A stretch of 64,000 nt of DNA from Phaeobacter cretensis (GTDB lineage Bacteria > Pseudomonadota > Alphaproteobacteria > Rhodobacterales > Rhodobacteraceae): positions 806,001 through 870,000 of the forward strand of contig NZ_JBKBEU010000001.1 in NCBI RefSeq assembly GCF_047372505.1, written 5' to 3'. The stretch's first letter is position 1. Each line of letters starts with the position of its first letter. Positions 1 through 8,247 of the stretch are shown here, in pieces. The notes below the pieces were generated by a model. The model did no database searches and had not been told where the DNA came from. It worked only from the letters and a program-made list of their open reading frames with translations. The position numbers and the translations under genes were made by a program.

Positions 1-857
1 GTGACCGACGGACCAAGGTTGCGGGTATTGCTCTGTGAGGCATAATCAGCCGATTTTACAGCATGCTGCTGGGAAATCAGGCTAGGATGATTTCTCATTG
101 CAATGGCTTCGGCAGATTGCAGTGACGCAACGCGCTGAGGCAGCGGCGGCTGCCCAGCAATCGGGCCAGGAGCACTACCGACTGCCTGAACATAAGTTGC
201 CTTAGCATTGCGCAGATCGCCCTGGCTTTCGATCAGGTTGGCCTGTGCGCCGGCAACCCGGCTTTGAGCCAGCGCCACGTCTGTCCGCGTCACTTCGCCG
301 ACCTCGAACCGATCATTTGCCGCACGCAGTTCTTCACGCAGAAGACGCAGGTTGTTGCTGCGCAGAGCCACGGTATCTTGCTGCAGCAACACGTTGACAT
401 AGGCCTGAACGGCCGTGAACAATACCTGCTGCTCCACATCTAACAATGCCTGACGGGTGGCCAAAACAGTTTCCTGCGCCGCAAGCTGACTGAGCCGGGA
501 GACCCCGTTGTCGAACAGCAGCCAAGACACATCAATCCCGGTGGAAACTGTCGAATCATGGTTCGACGTCGCAGCATTGTTGTTGCCGCTGCGCACATAT
601 TGACGCTCCGCTCGGGCAACCCAATCCACCACCGGCCGCAACCGCGCGACGGCAGCGGCGACATTTTCATCCTGCGCCCGCAGCAATGCCCGATTCTGTT
701 CGAGAAGGCCGCTGGTTTTATAGGCACCAATCATGGCATCGGAGAGATTGTCGGCGTTGGCCTGCTTCGGCGCGCCCAGTAGCATCGCTGCGCTTCCAGC
801 GAAGACGAAGGCCTTGAACAGGTTTGCCGTCAATTTTTTGCGCATCTTTAGCCTCAT
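1..857 (-). CDS. tolC: TolC-family outer membrane channel, partial (C-terminus outside the window)
   Basis: This is the outer-membrane duct of type I secretion or RND efflux systems; such proteins form trimeric beta-barrels with long periplasmic coiled coils. About 285 N-terminal residues are present and the rest runs off the left edge. A signal peptide is visible in the first 33 or so residues, with a basic start, a hydrophobic stretch and an Ala-x-Ala-type end. The mature part is helical and rich in Leu, Gln and Ala (for example RFEVGEVTRTDVALAQSRVA), which is the repeated hairpin signature of the family. Two in-frame ATGs exist, at 857 and 845, and either could be the start. The gene lies downstream of pcm on the same strand after a 125-bp gap. 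The substrate and partner pump cannot be told from this window. Confidence 0.85.
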   Translation of the reverse strand, partial: MRLKMRKKLTANLFKAFVFAGSAAMLLGAPKQANADNLSDAMIGAYKTSGLLEQNRALLRAQDENVAAAVARLRPVVDWVARAERQYVRSGNNNAATSNHDSTVSTGIDVSWLLFDNGVSRLSQLAAQETVLATRQALLDVEQQVLFTAVQAYVNVLLQQDTVALRSNNLRLLREELRAANDRFEVGEVTRTDVALAQSRVAGAQANLIESQGDLRNAKATYVQAVGSAPGPIAGQPPLPQRVASLQSAEAIAMRNHPSLISQQHAVKSADYASQSNTRNLGPSV

Positions 858-982
858 GTGGTCCGGCCCACCGACGCGGCAGTGCCGTTCTGCTCTTCGG
901 CGCTGCGGTTCGTCAGACGCCTGCCTGCTGCAATCCGCCCCAACATGGGGTCAGCGCGGATCGCTGGTATACTCTCAGTCTA

Positions 983-1636
983 TCAGAGAGCGAATTCTTC
1001 TGCCGCTTCAAATCCGGGCAGCACGGGAGCGCCCGCGTTGAAGGCCAGACGCCAGGAAATCTGACCGCTGCTTTTATAGCCGATTTTGACCTCGCCCAAG
1101 GCACCGGACATGAAAATCGCAGCCACTCGGCCGCCGTCCTTCAACTGATCCAGCAAAGAATCCGCCAGGGCTTCCACCCCGCCCTCGACGATCATAACAT
1201 CATAAGGGCCATGCTCCGCGGCGCCTTCACTTAGCGCACCGGCGTGCACAATGGCATTGTCTGCCCCGACGGTCGACAGCTGATCCTGCGCCTCGGCGGC
1301 CATTGCTTCATCTTCTTCGACACCGATCACCATTTCGGCGACGCGGGCGACGACTGCGGTGGAATAGCCCAGACCGCAAGCCACATCGAGCACCAGCTCA
1401 TCCGGTTGCACATCAATAGCATCGAGGATCTTCGCAAGGGTCCGCGGTTCCAGCAGGACGCGACCCGGACCGATATCCAGATTGCCATCAGCATAGGCCG
1501 CCTCTCGCTGCGCATCGGCAACAAATGCTTCGCGCGGCACCGCCAGCATGGCTTCGATAATCGGGAACTTGGTGACATCCGACGGGCGGATCTGCGTGTC
1601 GACCATCATGCGGCGACGTTCGGCAAAGTCAGTCAT
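983..1636 (-). CDS. pcm: Protein-L-isoaspartate O-methyltransferase
   Basis: This SAM-dependent cytosolic methyltransferase repairs isoaspartyl damage in proteins by methylating the abnormal carboxylate. It has 217 residues, the normal size for the family. The SAM-binding motif I is seen at about residues 82-93 as VLDVACGLGYST. The acidic residues after the next strand (VEEDE, about 107-111) fit the ribose-binding position. The motif is a variant of the textbook GTGSGY form, so substrate preference is less certain than fold. The start at 1636 begins MTDFAERRRMMVDTQIRPSDV, a common beginning for alphaproteobacterial members. It precedes tolC on the same strand and may be co-transcribed with it. 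Confidence 0.88.
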   Translation of the reverse strand: MTDFAERRRMMVDTQIRPSDVTKFPIIEAMLAVPREAFVADAQREAAYADGNLDIGPGRVLLEPRTLAKILDAIDVQPDELVLDVACGLGYSTAVVARVAEMVIGVEEDEAMAAEAQDQLSTVGADNAIVHAGALSEGAAEHGPYDVMIVEGGVEALADSLLDQLKDGGRVAAIFMSGALGEVKIGYKSSGQISWRLAFNAGAPVLPGFEAAEEFAL

Positions 1637-1741
1637 ATGCTAAACTCATCTGTTCAGTCAGTTGGTCTCGTTGTGCCACATCCAAGACAGGGCGGCAACG
1701 GGCGCGAGCGCATTTTCACAGGAGTTGTGGCGAAGGTTCGT

Positions 1742-2263
1742 CTATTTCTTTTTCACAAATTTGGTGAGGATCACGATGCGCTGACCTTCGACCCGGCCTT
1801 CGATATGTTCAGGGTTGTCAGCAACCAGAGAGATATTGCGCACCGCTGTACCACGCTTAGCGGTAAAGCCTGCCCCCTTGACCGGCAGATCCTTGATCAA
1901 CACGACGTTATCGCCTTGCTTCAGAGGCGCGCCATTGCTGTCACGGTGATCACTGGCGGCAGGCACAACATCAACCCATGCACGTGTCTCATCGTCCAGC
2001 CAAAGTTGCTCAGAAAGGTCACGCGCCCAATCATGATCAGAGAGCCTGGCCAACAGACGCGCAGAAAGAACCTGCACTGCCGGGTTCTCGGACCACATGG
2101 CTGACGAGAGGCAACGCATATGGTTGGGATCTGGCACTCCTGCAATCTGATCGGCACAGGTCGCGCAAATGAGGATCGATGCGTCTTGCCCGTCGGGCGC
2201 GCCGGCTACCTCATATGCGACAAGCGGTGTTTCGGCGGAACATAGGGCGCAGGACATTGGCAA
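1742..2263 (-). CDS. phnA: PhnA-type zinc-ribbon protein (YjdM family)
   Basis: This is a small cytoplasmic protein of the PhnA/YjdM family, 173 residues long. Despite the name, the family has no firm link to phosphonate breakdown. Two cysteine pairs (C5/C8 and C33/C36) form the N-terminal zinc ribbon. The C-terminal PhnA domain, about residues 105-173, contains the family's beta-rich core with VVLIKDLPVKGAG and ends in VKKK. It stands alone on the minus strand. A tandem CTAAAGAAAA motif and a GC-rich hairpin lie in the 320 bases upstream of it. Confidence 0.85.
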   Translation of the reverse strand: MPMSCALCSAETPLVAYEVAGAPDGQDASILICATCADQIAGVPDPNHMRCLSSAMWSENPAVQVLSARLLARLSDHDWARDLSEQLWLDDETRAWVDVVPAASDHRDSNGAPLKQGDNVVLIKDLPVKGAGFTAKRGTAVRNISLVADNPEHIEGRVEGQRIVILTKFVKKK

Positions 2264-2583
2264 AGCTCCATCAGATTTCAGAAGCCTCTGCTTTAGGCGA
2301 GCGGGTCCCTAAAGAAAACCGCTAAAGAAAAGCGCCCGCGCGAGGGGCGCGGGCGAGTTGGGCACAGCACGAGGGTGTGCTGCAGGTCCACAGGGGGAGG
2401 ACCGATAAATGATAGAAGGTGGTTGCGCAGGGTAATTCGCTTCTTGGGTGTTGTAATTGGGTAAAATTACGTCTCCGATTTGGGTCATAGGCGGCGTGGT
2501 TTTAGCTGGGGCGTAATTGAGGCGACGCATCTGAGCGGGCTGCTCGGAACTGCCCTACCCTACTGGGCAGTACAATGACGCGA
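2264..2583. other. Intergenic region between phnA and the zinc-finger regulator
   Basis: No convincing gene is seen in these 320 bases. They contain a GC-rich hairpin near 2333-2354, followed on the minus strand by a T-rich run, which could terminate transcription of the DksA-like gene. They also contain two copies of CTAAAGAAAA (2310-2319 and 2322-2331) just upstream of phnA. A 73-codon frame on the minus strand in this interval has no recognisable features. Confidence 0.5.
2331..2356 (-). terminator. Possible Rho-independent terminator of the DksA-like gene
   Basis: On the minus strand the arms CGCCCGCG and CGCGGGCG face each other across a seven-base loop and are followed by TTTTCTTT. It lies about 230 bases past the stop of the DksA-like gene, which is far, so the assignment is tentative. 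Confidence 0.4.
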
Positions 2584-2922
2584 TTATCCGGAGCAAGAGG
2601 CGCAGAATGGCGTCGCCGGATGTTCTGAAAGATGGCTGTCGGTGATGCGATCTCCGCAAATCTGGCAGTAACCATAAGAACCCTCATCCAGACGGGCGAG
2701 AGCGCAGTCAATATCGCGGCGCAGTTCCAGCCATTTGCGGGTGAGCACCGCACCCGCAGGCTGTGCCACAACAGATGTACCCAGCCGGGATGTCATGGGC
2801 ACGACATTGCCGCCATGCGGAGCAGTATCAGCAGACTGTGTGTTCCCGGTCGGCAGGCCACCATCGGCGTGCAATTCACTGCGTAGATGTGTCAGTATGT
2901 CTTTTTGAGCGGCGTGGTTCAT
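2584..2922 (-). CDS. DksA/TraR-family zinc-finger regulator
   Basis: Proteins of this family bind the secondary channel of RNA polymerase and modulate transcription. This 112-residue protein has the diagnostic C4 zinc finger near its C-terminus: C86-x2-C89, then 17 residues, then C107-x2-C110. The preceding sequence, LDEGSYGYCQICGDRI, is the classical lead-in. The N-terminal third is low in structure, and the long coiled-coil of true DksA (about 150 residues) is shortened, so it is better called a DksA/TraR-type protein than dksA. A strong ribosome binding site (GGGGAGGA) sits upstream of the ATG at 2922. It is transcribed alone. Confidence 0.85.
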   Translation of the reverse strand: MNHAAQKDILTHLRSELHADGGLPTGNTQSADTAPHGGNVVPMTSRLGTSVVAQPAGAVLTRKWLELRRDIDCALARLDEGSYGYCQICGDRITDSHLSEHPATPFCASCSG

Positions 2923-3153
2923 TAGAAATCCTCCCCGGATCGGTGACAGGTTTTGCTGACGAAATTCTATCGGCCCGACTCAACCTATGCGGTTTTCGCC
3001 TAACGCGAAACTCACCGGATATGGGGGATAGGGTGACGGCAAGATCCAGCGCAACACATCGTGAAACCACGACAAAGAACGCGGCGCAAACCACTGGAAC
3101 GCATCCCGCCGCCTTGCTATCTGTTGGGCAAGATCGACCAAGGGAGACATAAG

Positions 3154-3303
3154 ATGATCCGAGCCGCAGTGACCACCCTCGCCCTGTTGGGCGCATTTTT
3201 TAGCCTGACAGCCTGCGAAACCACCAAAGGCGCAGGCCGCGACATTTCCAAAGCCGGCCAAGCCATCAGCGGCGCCGCACAGGATGTGCAGAACAACCTC
3301 TGA
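3154..3303 (+). CDS. Entericidin-like small lipoprotein
   Basis: This encodes a 49-residue lipoprotein related to the entericidins EcnA/EcnB, small envelope lipoproteins linked to stress and lysis in enterics. The lipobox LTAC ends at C21, after a basic start and a hydrophobic helix. The mature part, CETTKGAGRDISKAGQAISG, carries the family pattern of a short amphipathic helix. A ribosome site AGGGAGA lies eight bases before the ATG at 3154, which decides the start; a longer frame beginning at 3061 has no signal peptide at its start. Its role in alphaproteobacteria is not known to me. Confidence 0.8.
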   Translation: MIRAAVTTLALLGAFFSLTACETTKGAGRDISKAGQAISGAAQDVQNNL

Positions 3304-3508
3304 CCTTGTTACAGTTGCGGGAAAGAGAGGAACCGTTTGGCCCGAGGGGCTGGGCGGTTTTTTGTTGGGCCGCCAGGGACGCGTGCCCCCACAGAGGGCA
3401 GTGCCCGGCTTTTTACTGGTGGCGAACCTATGGTGTGGTTGAGCGGAGTATAGTCGAGCCGGTGTAACAGCCACAAAGGGGAGCGCCTGACCCTGGGTGG
3501 GTGCGAAG

Positions 3509-3551
3509 CGCCCTCCCGTGGGGACGGTCGGGCGCTGCCCACGGGAGGGCG
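3509..3551. repeat. Perfect 14-bp inverted repeat (large hairpin)
   Basis: The arm CGCCCTCCCGTGGG at 3509-3522 is repeated as its exact complement at 3538-3551 around a 15-base loop. No T run follows on either strand, so it is not a standard terminator. It looks like an intergenic palindromic element. Confidence 0.7.
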
Positions 3552-3576
3552 GGACATTAAAAAGGACCACTACAAA

Positions 3577-3600
3577 AAACGGGGCCATGGCCCCGTTTGG
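3577..3600 (-). terminator. Rho-independent terminator for lepA
   Basis: On the minus strand AACGGGGCC faces GGCCCCGTT around a two-base centre, and the stem runs into TTTTTTGT. It lies about 105 bases beyond the lepA stop, with no gene in between. Confidence 0.75.
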
Positions 3601-3705
3601 TAACTTATTGAAGGTGTCGCGTAGTCACCGATTCACTGCTGAGGTGCGGGCACGCAATGGGCTTTGCCAACCGCGAACCAACGCCATCGCTCAAATTGAC
3701 CAGCC

Positions 3706-5520
3706 TTAGCTGTCCATTTTAAGGGCGGAAATAAACGCCTCTTGCGGAATATCAACCTTGCCGAACTGGCGCATCTTCTTCTTGCCGGCTTTCTGCTTGT
3801 CCAGCAGCTTGCGCTTCCGCGTCGCGTCGCCGCCATAACATTTGGCGGTCACGTCCTTGCGCAGGGCAGACAGGGTCTCGCGCGCGATCACCTTGCCGCC
3901 GATGGCCGCCTGGATCGGGATCTTGAACATGTGGCGTGGGATCAGATCCTTCAGCTTTTCGCACATGGCGCGGCCACGCATCTCGGCACGGTCCCGGTGC
4001 ACCATCATCGACAGCGCATCCACGGGCTCGTCGTTGACCAGCACCGACATCTTGACCAGCGCGTCCTCGCGGTAGCCGGTCATCTGGTAGTCGAAGGAGG
4101 CATAGCCCTTGGTAACCGATTTCAGGCGGTCGTAGAAGTCAAACACCACCTCATTGAGCGGCAGATCATAAACAACCATGGCACGAGAGCCGGCATAGGT
4201 CAGATCTTCCTGAATGCCGCGGCGATCCTGACACAGCTTCAACACGTCGCCCAGATACTCATCCGGCACCAGAATGGTTGCTTTGATGCGGGGTTCCTGA
4301 AGGTGATCCACCTTGGACATGTCGGGCATGTCCGCAGGGTTGTGCAGCTCGATCATCTCGCCGTCTTCGCCTTCCTTGCCTTTCATATAGACATGGTAGA
4401 CCACGGAAGGTGCGGTGGTGATCAGCTCGATATTATACTCACGTTCAATCCGGTCGCGGATCACCTCCAGGTGCAACAAGCCAAGGAAGCCGCAGCGGAA
4501 GCCGAAGCCAAGAGCGGCGGAGGTTTCCATTTCAAAGGAGAAGGACGCGTCGTTCAGCGCCAGCTTATCGATGGCATCGCGCAGGTCTTCGAACTCGGAT
4601 GAATCCACGGGGAAGAGCCCACAGAACACCACGGGCTGCGCAGGTTTAAAGCCCGGCAGTGCAACATCGGTGCCATTGCGATCATTGGTGATGGTGTCAC
4701 CAACGCGGGTGTCGCGCACCTGTTTGATCGACGCGGTGAGAAAACCGATCTCGCCCGGCGCCAGTTCATCCACCACCTGCATGGCAGGGCGGAACACGCC
4801 GATGCGATCCACGTGGTGCAGGGTGTTGTTCGACATGAACTTGACCCGCATACCCTTTTTCAGCACGCCATCCATGATGCGCACCAGAACGATCACGCCG
4901 AGATAGGCATCATACCAGCTATCCACCAGCATCGCCTTCAGCGGTGCATCGCGTGTGCCGGTTGGCGCGGGAAGGGTCTGGACAATGGACTCTAGCGTGT
5001 CACGGATGCCCTGCCCGGTTTTGGCAGAAACCCGTATGGCCTCGGATGCATCGATGCCGATCACATCTTCGATCTGTTCGGCCACACGATCACAATCAGA
5101 GGCCGGTAGGTCGATCTTGTTCAGGACTGGCACGATTTCGTGGTCGGCGTCCAGCGCGTGATAGACATTGGCCAGCGTCTGCGCCTCGACCCCTTGCGAG
5201 CTGTCGACCACCAAGAGAGAGCCTTCAACCGCACGCATGGAGCGGGAGACCTCATAGGCGAAATCGACGTGACCGGGGGTGTCGATCAGGTTCAGCACAT
5301 AGGTCTCACCGTCATCAGCCTTGTAGTCGATACGCACGGTGTTGGCCTTGATGGTGATCCCGCGCTCACGCTCGATATCCATGCTATCGAGCAGCTGCTC
5401 TTTCATATCGCGATCCTCAACCGTACCGGTCTCCTGAATAAGCCGGTCAGCAAGGGTGGATTTGCCATGGTCGATATGGGCGACGATGGAGAAATTGCGG
5501 ATGTGAGCGAGGTCTGTCAT
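3706..5520 (-). CDS. lepA: Elongation factor 4 (back-translocating GTPase LepA)
   Basis: LepA is a ribosome-binding translational GTPase related to EF-G. The 604-residue protein is of normal family length. The G domain shows AHIDHGKST at residues 14-22, DTPGH at 80-84 and NKID at 134-137. The LepA-specific C-terminal end is present, including KCYGGDATRKRKLLDKQK. I chose the ATG at 5520 because the family begins right there with MTDLAHIRNFSIVAHID; a longer frame adds 12 unrelated residues. The gene is single on the minus strand with its own hairpin terminator downstream. Confidence 0.97.
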   Translation of the reverse strand: MTDLAHIRNFSIVAHIDHGKSTLADRLIQETGTVEDRDMKEQLLDSMDIERERGITIKANTVRIDYKADDGETYVLNLIDTPGHVDFAYEVSRSMRAVEGSLLVVDSSQGVEAQTLANVYHALDADHEIVPVLNKIDLPASDCDRVAEQIEDVIGIDASEAIRVSAKTGQGIRDTLESIVQTLPAPTGTRDAPLKAMLVDSWYDAYLGVIVLVRIMDGVLKKGMRVKFMSNNTLHHVDRIGVFRPAMQVVDELAPGEIGFLTASIKQVRDTRVGDTITNDRNGTDVALPGFKPAQPVVFCGLFPVDSSEFEDLRDAIDKLALNDASFSFEMETSAALGFGFRCGFLGLLHLEVIRDRIEREYNIELITTAPSVVYHVYMKGKEGEDGEMIELHNPADMPDMSKVDHLQEPRIKATILVPDEYLGDVLKLCQDRRGIQEDLTYAGSRAMVVYDLPLNEVVFDFYDRLKSVTKGYASFDYQMTGYREDALVKMSVLVNDEPVDALSMMVHRDRAEMRGRAMCEKLKDLIPRHMFKIPIQAAIGGKVIARETLSALRKDVTAKCYGGDATRKRKLLDKQKAGKKKMRQFGKVDIPQEAFISALKMDS

Positions 5521-6196
5521 GCAAGGGGATATGATTTGGTTTTGGGATTTGGTCAAGCGGGCGCATTGACCGAACAGACTATATTTCAGGGTTTATTCGA
5601 CACATGACTTAGACAGACTTCGGGATCGATCCCAAATTTCGGGAGAGAATTAAGCTTGAGGCACCGCTTAAAGAGCTTCTCGACGCAATGGTTCCAACAA
5701 AACGTCAACTCATTACTACGCAAACAGCTCTGCGTTGCTTGCCAGCGGCAATGCCTGTTCTTCACCATAACGGAGACTCCACCGCCCTCGACGGTTCCGC
5801 ACTACTCATGTTCTGCTTTCGCGCAACCTTAGTTTCCGCGGTTTTCGGAGCAAGCTCCAACGAAGAGAACGAGAACCTCGCTAGTGCGTTAGATCATACA
5901 CACGGACGACTTTCGAACATTCTCGAAAATACCCAGAATGACATCTCAATTTCACAATTTCGTAAGGCCGGAAGGATTAGCGCTGCAGCCGCTGATCCAA
6001 ATCCTGAGGCTGCAGTCGCGGCCAGAGGGGTCAGCGATCTTGCCTCTGCATTGACCAGCCGTCTTCATGGCCGGTTTATGCCCTTTCAGCAGCGTCTAAA
6101 CCTAGGCAATTGCGCCTACAACACGACTATGGCTGAAGCCGAGCATGAACTTAAGGGGCCTGCAGGCGAGGCTACAGTCGCAGTTACGCCGTCGTC

Positions 6197-6224
6197 GCTG
6201 GTCGGGTTAGGCTGGTCGGGTTAG
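6197..6224 (+). repeat. 14-bp perfect tandem duplication
   Basis: The unit GCTGGTCGGGTTAG is present twice without any gap. It shifts the frame of the surrounding pseudogene and creates a TAG stop at 6222-6224. Deleting one unit restores the downstream frame, so it is a secondary lesion and not an ancestral repeat. Confidence 0.9.
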
Positions 6225-6328
6225 AAGGAATAATTCCGATCTGGCTCGATTTCAAAGACTATGCCGACACCAATCCTTCGTGGTCATTTGGTAATGCCCC
6301 CATTTTTAATGGGGTCCAGCCGTAGAAT

Positions 6329-7129
6329 TCAGGCGGCTGTTTTCAGTTTCATTGCGGGTGTCACCCCACCGATGCCCGTGTTGGGTCGCTCGTTGTTGTA
6401 AGTCCAGAGCCATTCGGTCGCTTGGTTTTCTGCCTCCTCGATGGTTTCAAAGATATACTGTCCCAGCCATTCGCCACGAACGGTGCGGTTGTAGCGCTCA
6501 ATGTAGGTGTTCTGTTGGGGTTTGCCTGGCAGGATGTATTGCAGGCAGATGTTGCGCTTCTCAGCCCATTCCATCAGCTTCTCGCTGACATATTCGGGGC
6601 CGTTGTCGACACGAATAGTTTGGGGCTGGCCGCGCCATTCGATGATCTGGTTCAGACTGCGAACGACGCGCTCGGCAGGTAATGAGAAATCGACCTCAAT
6701 CGCCAGGCCCTCACGATTAAAATCGTCCAGCACGTTCAATGTCCTGATCGATCCGCCATCGGCCAGTTGATCAGCCATAAAGTCCATGGACCATGTCTCA
6801 TTGGGCCTATCAGGCACAGCTAATGGTTCAGGCTTGTCCCGCTTCACCCGTTTCTTAGGCTTGATCCGCAGGTTCAATTCCAGTTCGCAGTAGATCCGAT
6901 AGACCCGTTTGTGGTTCCAGCCGAAGCCTTGCACTTTACGCAGATACAAAAAGCAAAGGCCGAAGCCCCAATTGCGTTTGTTCGTCGTCAGCCGTTCCAG
7001 CCAGTCCGCGATCTCCTCGTTCTCGTCGCTCAAAATAGGGCTGTAGCGATAGCATGCCTCGCTGATCTCAAACGCCCGACAGGCCAGCGCGATACTGACC
7101 CCATGTTGCGCAATCGCATTCATGGCCAT
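6329..7129 (-). CDS. IS3-family transposase OrfB (DDE integrase domain)
   Basis: This is the catalytic part of the IS3 transposase, with an rve-type integrase core. The DDE triad is complete: D116 (TWSMDFMAD), D175 (IRVDNGPEY) and E211 (YIERYNRT), with exactly 35 residues between the second D and the E as the family requires. The last residues, NERPNTGIGGVTPAMKLK, are the usual C-terminal signature. The frame is open further upstream, to the poly-A run at 7157-7162 and past it, and encodes KKALRPSQRREM before the first ATG. The natural product should therefore be an OrfA-OrfB fusion made by frameshifting. In this copy the two frames are in an unusual relation (see orfA). Confidence 0.92.
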   Translation of the reverse strand: MAMNAIAQHGVSIALACRAFEISEACYRYSPILSDENEEIADWLERLTTNKRNWGFGLCFLYLRKVQGFGWNHKRVYRIYCELELNLRIKPKKRVKRDKPEPLAVPDRPNETWSMDFMADQLADGGSIRTLNVLDDFNREGLAIEVDFSLPAERVVRSLNQIIEWRGQPQTIRVDNGPEYVSEKLMEWAEKRNICLQYILPGKPQQNTYIERYNRTVRGEWLGQYIFETIEEAENQATEWLWTYNNERPNTGIGGVTPAMKLKTAA

Positions 7130-7415
7130 CTCTCGCCTCTGAGACGGCCTTAACGCTTTTTTCCGAGGCCTCCTTCAGCAGATCGTTTTGCATGCTCATC
7201 TCAGCGTACATGCGCTTCAGACGACGGTTCTCTTCCGCCATATCCTTCATCTCAGACATCAATGAAGCATCCATGCCGCCGAATTTGGCGCGCCACTTGT
7301 AAAAACTCGCGCTGCTCATCCCGTGTTCGCGGCACAGCTCAGAAACCGGCACCCCGCCCTCTGCTTGCTTCAGGATCGCCATGATCTGCGCGTCGCTGCA
7401 TCGTCCATTCTTCAT
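7068..7415 (-). CDS. IS3-family OrfA (helix-turn-helix), apparently frameshifted near its end
   Basis: OrfA binds the IS ends through its helix-turn-helix. The domain is clear in the first 50 residues (QAEGGVPVSELCREHGMSSA, then SFYKWRAKFGG), followed by a leucine-zipper-like segment, ENRRLKRMYAEMSMQNDLLK. Normally the frame meets the slippery A-AAA-AAG in phase xxA-AAA-AAG, stops soon after, and ribosomes slip by -1 into orfB. Here the run is read as GAA-AAA-AGC, one base out of phase. OrfB lies in +1, and OrfA runs on to 7068 with unrelated residues. One missing base near 7166/7167 would explain this. The ATG at 7415 gives the family-typical start MKNGRCSDAQIM. Confidence 0.85.
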   Translation of the reverse strand: MKNGRCSDAQIMAILKQAEGGVPVSELCREHGMSSASFYKWRAKFGGMDASLMSEMKDMAEENRRLKRMYAEMSMQNDLLKEASEKSVKAVSEARDGHECDCATWGQYRAGLSGV

Positions 7416-8247
7416 CGTAAATCTCCTCAGAGATCTTGCCGAGAAAATTCTACTTTTGAACACCACTAATTTTAGGGGGGAGTACCATTTTGGCTTGATT
7501 GGTATCAAGTCTTCCTCGATGGAGAACCGCTGGATTGGGACCTCCAACGCCGGATCGCGTTGATTGATGACACAGTCTGAGGCGCTGGCCCAGAAGCCGT
7601 CGCCAAGGAAATCGAGCGAATCCGCCGCCTCTTTGAGCTTGAACAGGAAGTTGTCCACCTTAAGGCGCAACTATCACCAACAAGCCAAACACCTGCTGCA
7701 AGTCTGATGGGGGATAATGGCGGGCCACCATTAAACGATGCTACTGAGCGGGCATTGCGAACCGATCCATCGCTCATCTGGAAAGAAATTGATAAGATAG
7801 AAGTGGAGATCGCGAAACCTACGCCCTCGCCGCCAAGACTGAGAAAAATCGGTCAAACCCTCAGGGACATTTCGTTGCGCATCGCGGCATACTGCGCATC
7901 GATTGCGGATGATATGATCCGCGAGTAGGTGAAGGAACTGTACAAAACCGGAGCGAAATGGACAGTGCTTGCGGCAGCCGCGTCCTTCGCAGCACAGAAG
8001 GAGGGTGAGCAATCCATTTTGAAGGCCATTGAAGCCTTTGCCAAAATATTGCCGCCCGGCTGATCGGACATCCCCCGGATTGCACCTTGCCAAGTCCAGT
8101 CCTGCGTTATAGCGACGCAACCCATGATTTTATACACCACACCACCACTCACCCTATGCGGCAATTCAGAATCAGTTATAGTCCTGCCAGACCGCGATCC
8201 GTGTGCGTCTTTGATGCAGCACACATAAGACAAGGGAGAACACCGCA

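Larger units (their letters stand above)
3304..3705. other. Gene-free, hairpin-rich region between entericidin gene and lepA
   Basis: These 400 bases hold no gene. They are dominated by GC-rich dyad symmetry: a perfect inverted repeat with 14-bp arms (3509-3522 and 3538-3551), and downstream of it the lepA terminator hairpin at 3579-3597. Short frames on both strands here are explained by the repeat and are not likely to be genes. Confidence 0.55.
6290..7486 (-). mobile_element. IS3-family insertion sequence, 1197 bp, with 4-bp target duplication
   Basis: The ends are imperfect inverted repeats. The left end reads GGTAATGCCCCCATTTTTAA, and the complement of the right end reads GGTACTCCCCCCTAAAATTA. 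The element is flanked by ATTT at 6286-6289 and again at 7487-7490. Taking out the element plus one ATTT restores an open frame in the host gene, which confirms the boundaries. Inside, on the minus strand, are orfA (7068-7415) and orfB (6329-7129), with a poly-A slippery run at 7157-7162. Size and gene order fit the IS3 family, probably one of the groups carrying an orfA of about 100 codons; I cannot name the exact element. Confidence 0.93.
5604..8063 (+). pseudogene. Decayed conserved gene (about 414 codons originally) interrupted by an IS3 element
   Basis: I do not know the function of this gene, but its history can be read from the sequence. Frame 5613-6196 is open and encodes a helical, Ala-rich protein. 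A perfect 14-bp tandem duplication (6197-6210 and 6211-6224) then breaks the frame. Removing one copy leads directly into IIPIWLDFKDYADTNPSW. The frame is next cut at 6289 by the IS element. Removing the IS and one ATTT target copy restores WSFWLDWYQVFLDGEPLDWD from 7491 onward. In-frame stops lie at 5610-5612 (TAG), 7578-7580 (TGA, probably once a Trp codon) and 7926-7928 (TAG), after which the same frame continues to a stop at 8061-8063. The interior segment MGDNGGPPLND occurs in phage-associated and hypothetical Rhodobacteraceae proteins as I remember them. The corrected length, 2460 minus 1201 minus 14, is exactly 415 codons. ATG 5604 as start is tentative. Confidence 0.8.

Noticed and set aside
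1244..2104. 286-codon plus-strand frame
   Set aside because: Antisense to pcm and phnA, which have clear family motifs; typical GC-rich shadow frame.
2309..2530. 73-codon minus-strand frame between phnA and the zinc-finger gene
   Set aside because: No ribosome site, no motif, overlaps the terminator-like hairpin.
3742..4602. 286-codon plus-strand frame
   Set aside because: Antisense to lepA; composition rich in His and Leu as expected for a shadow.
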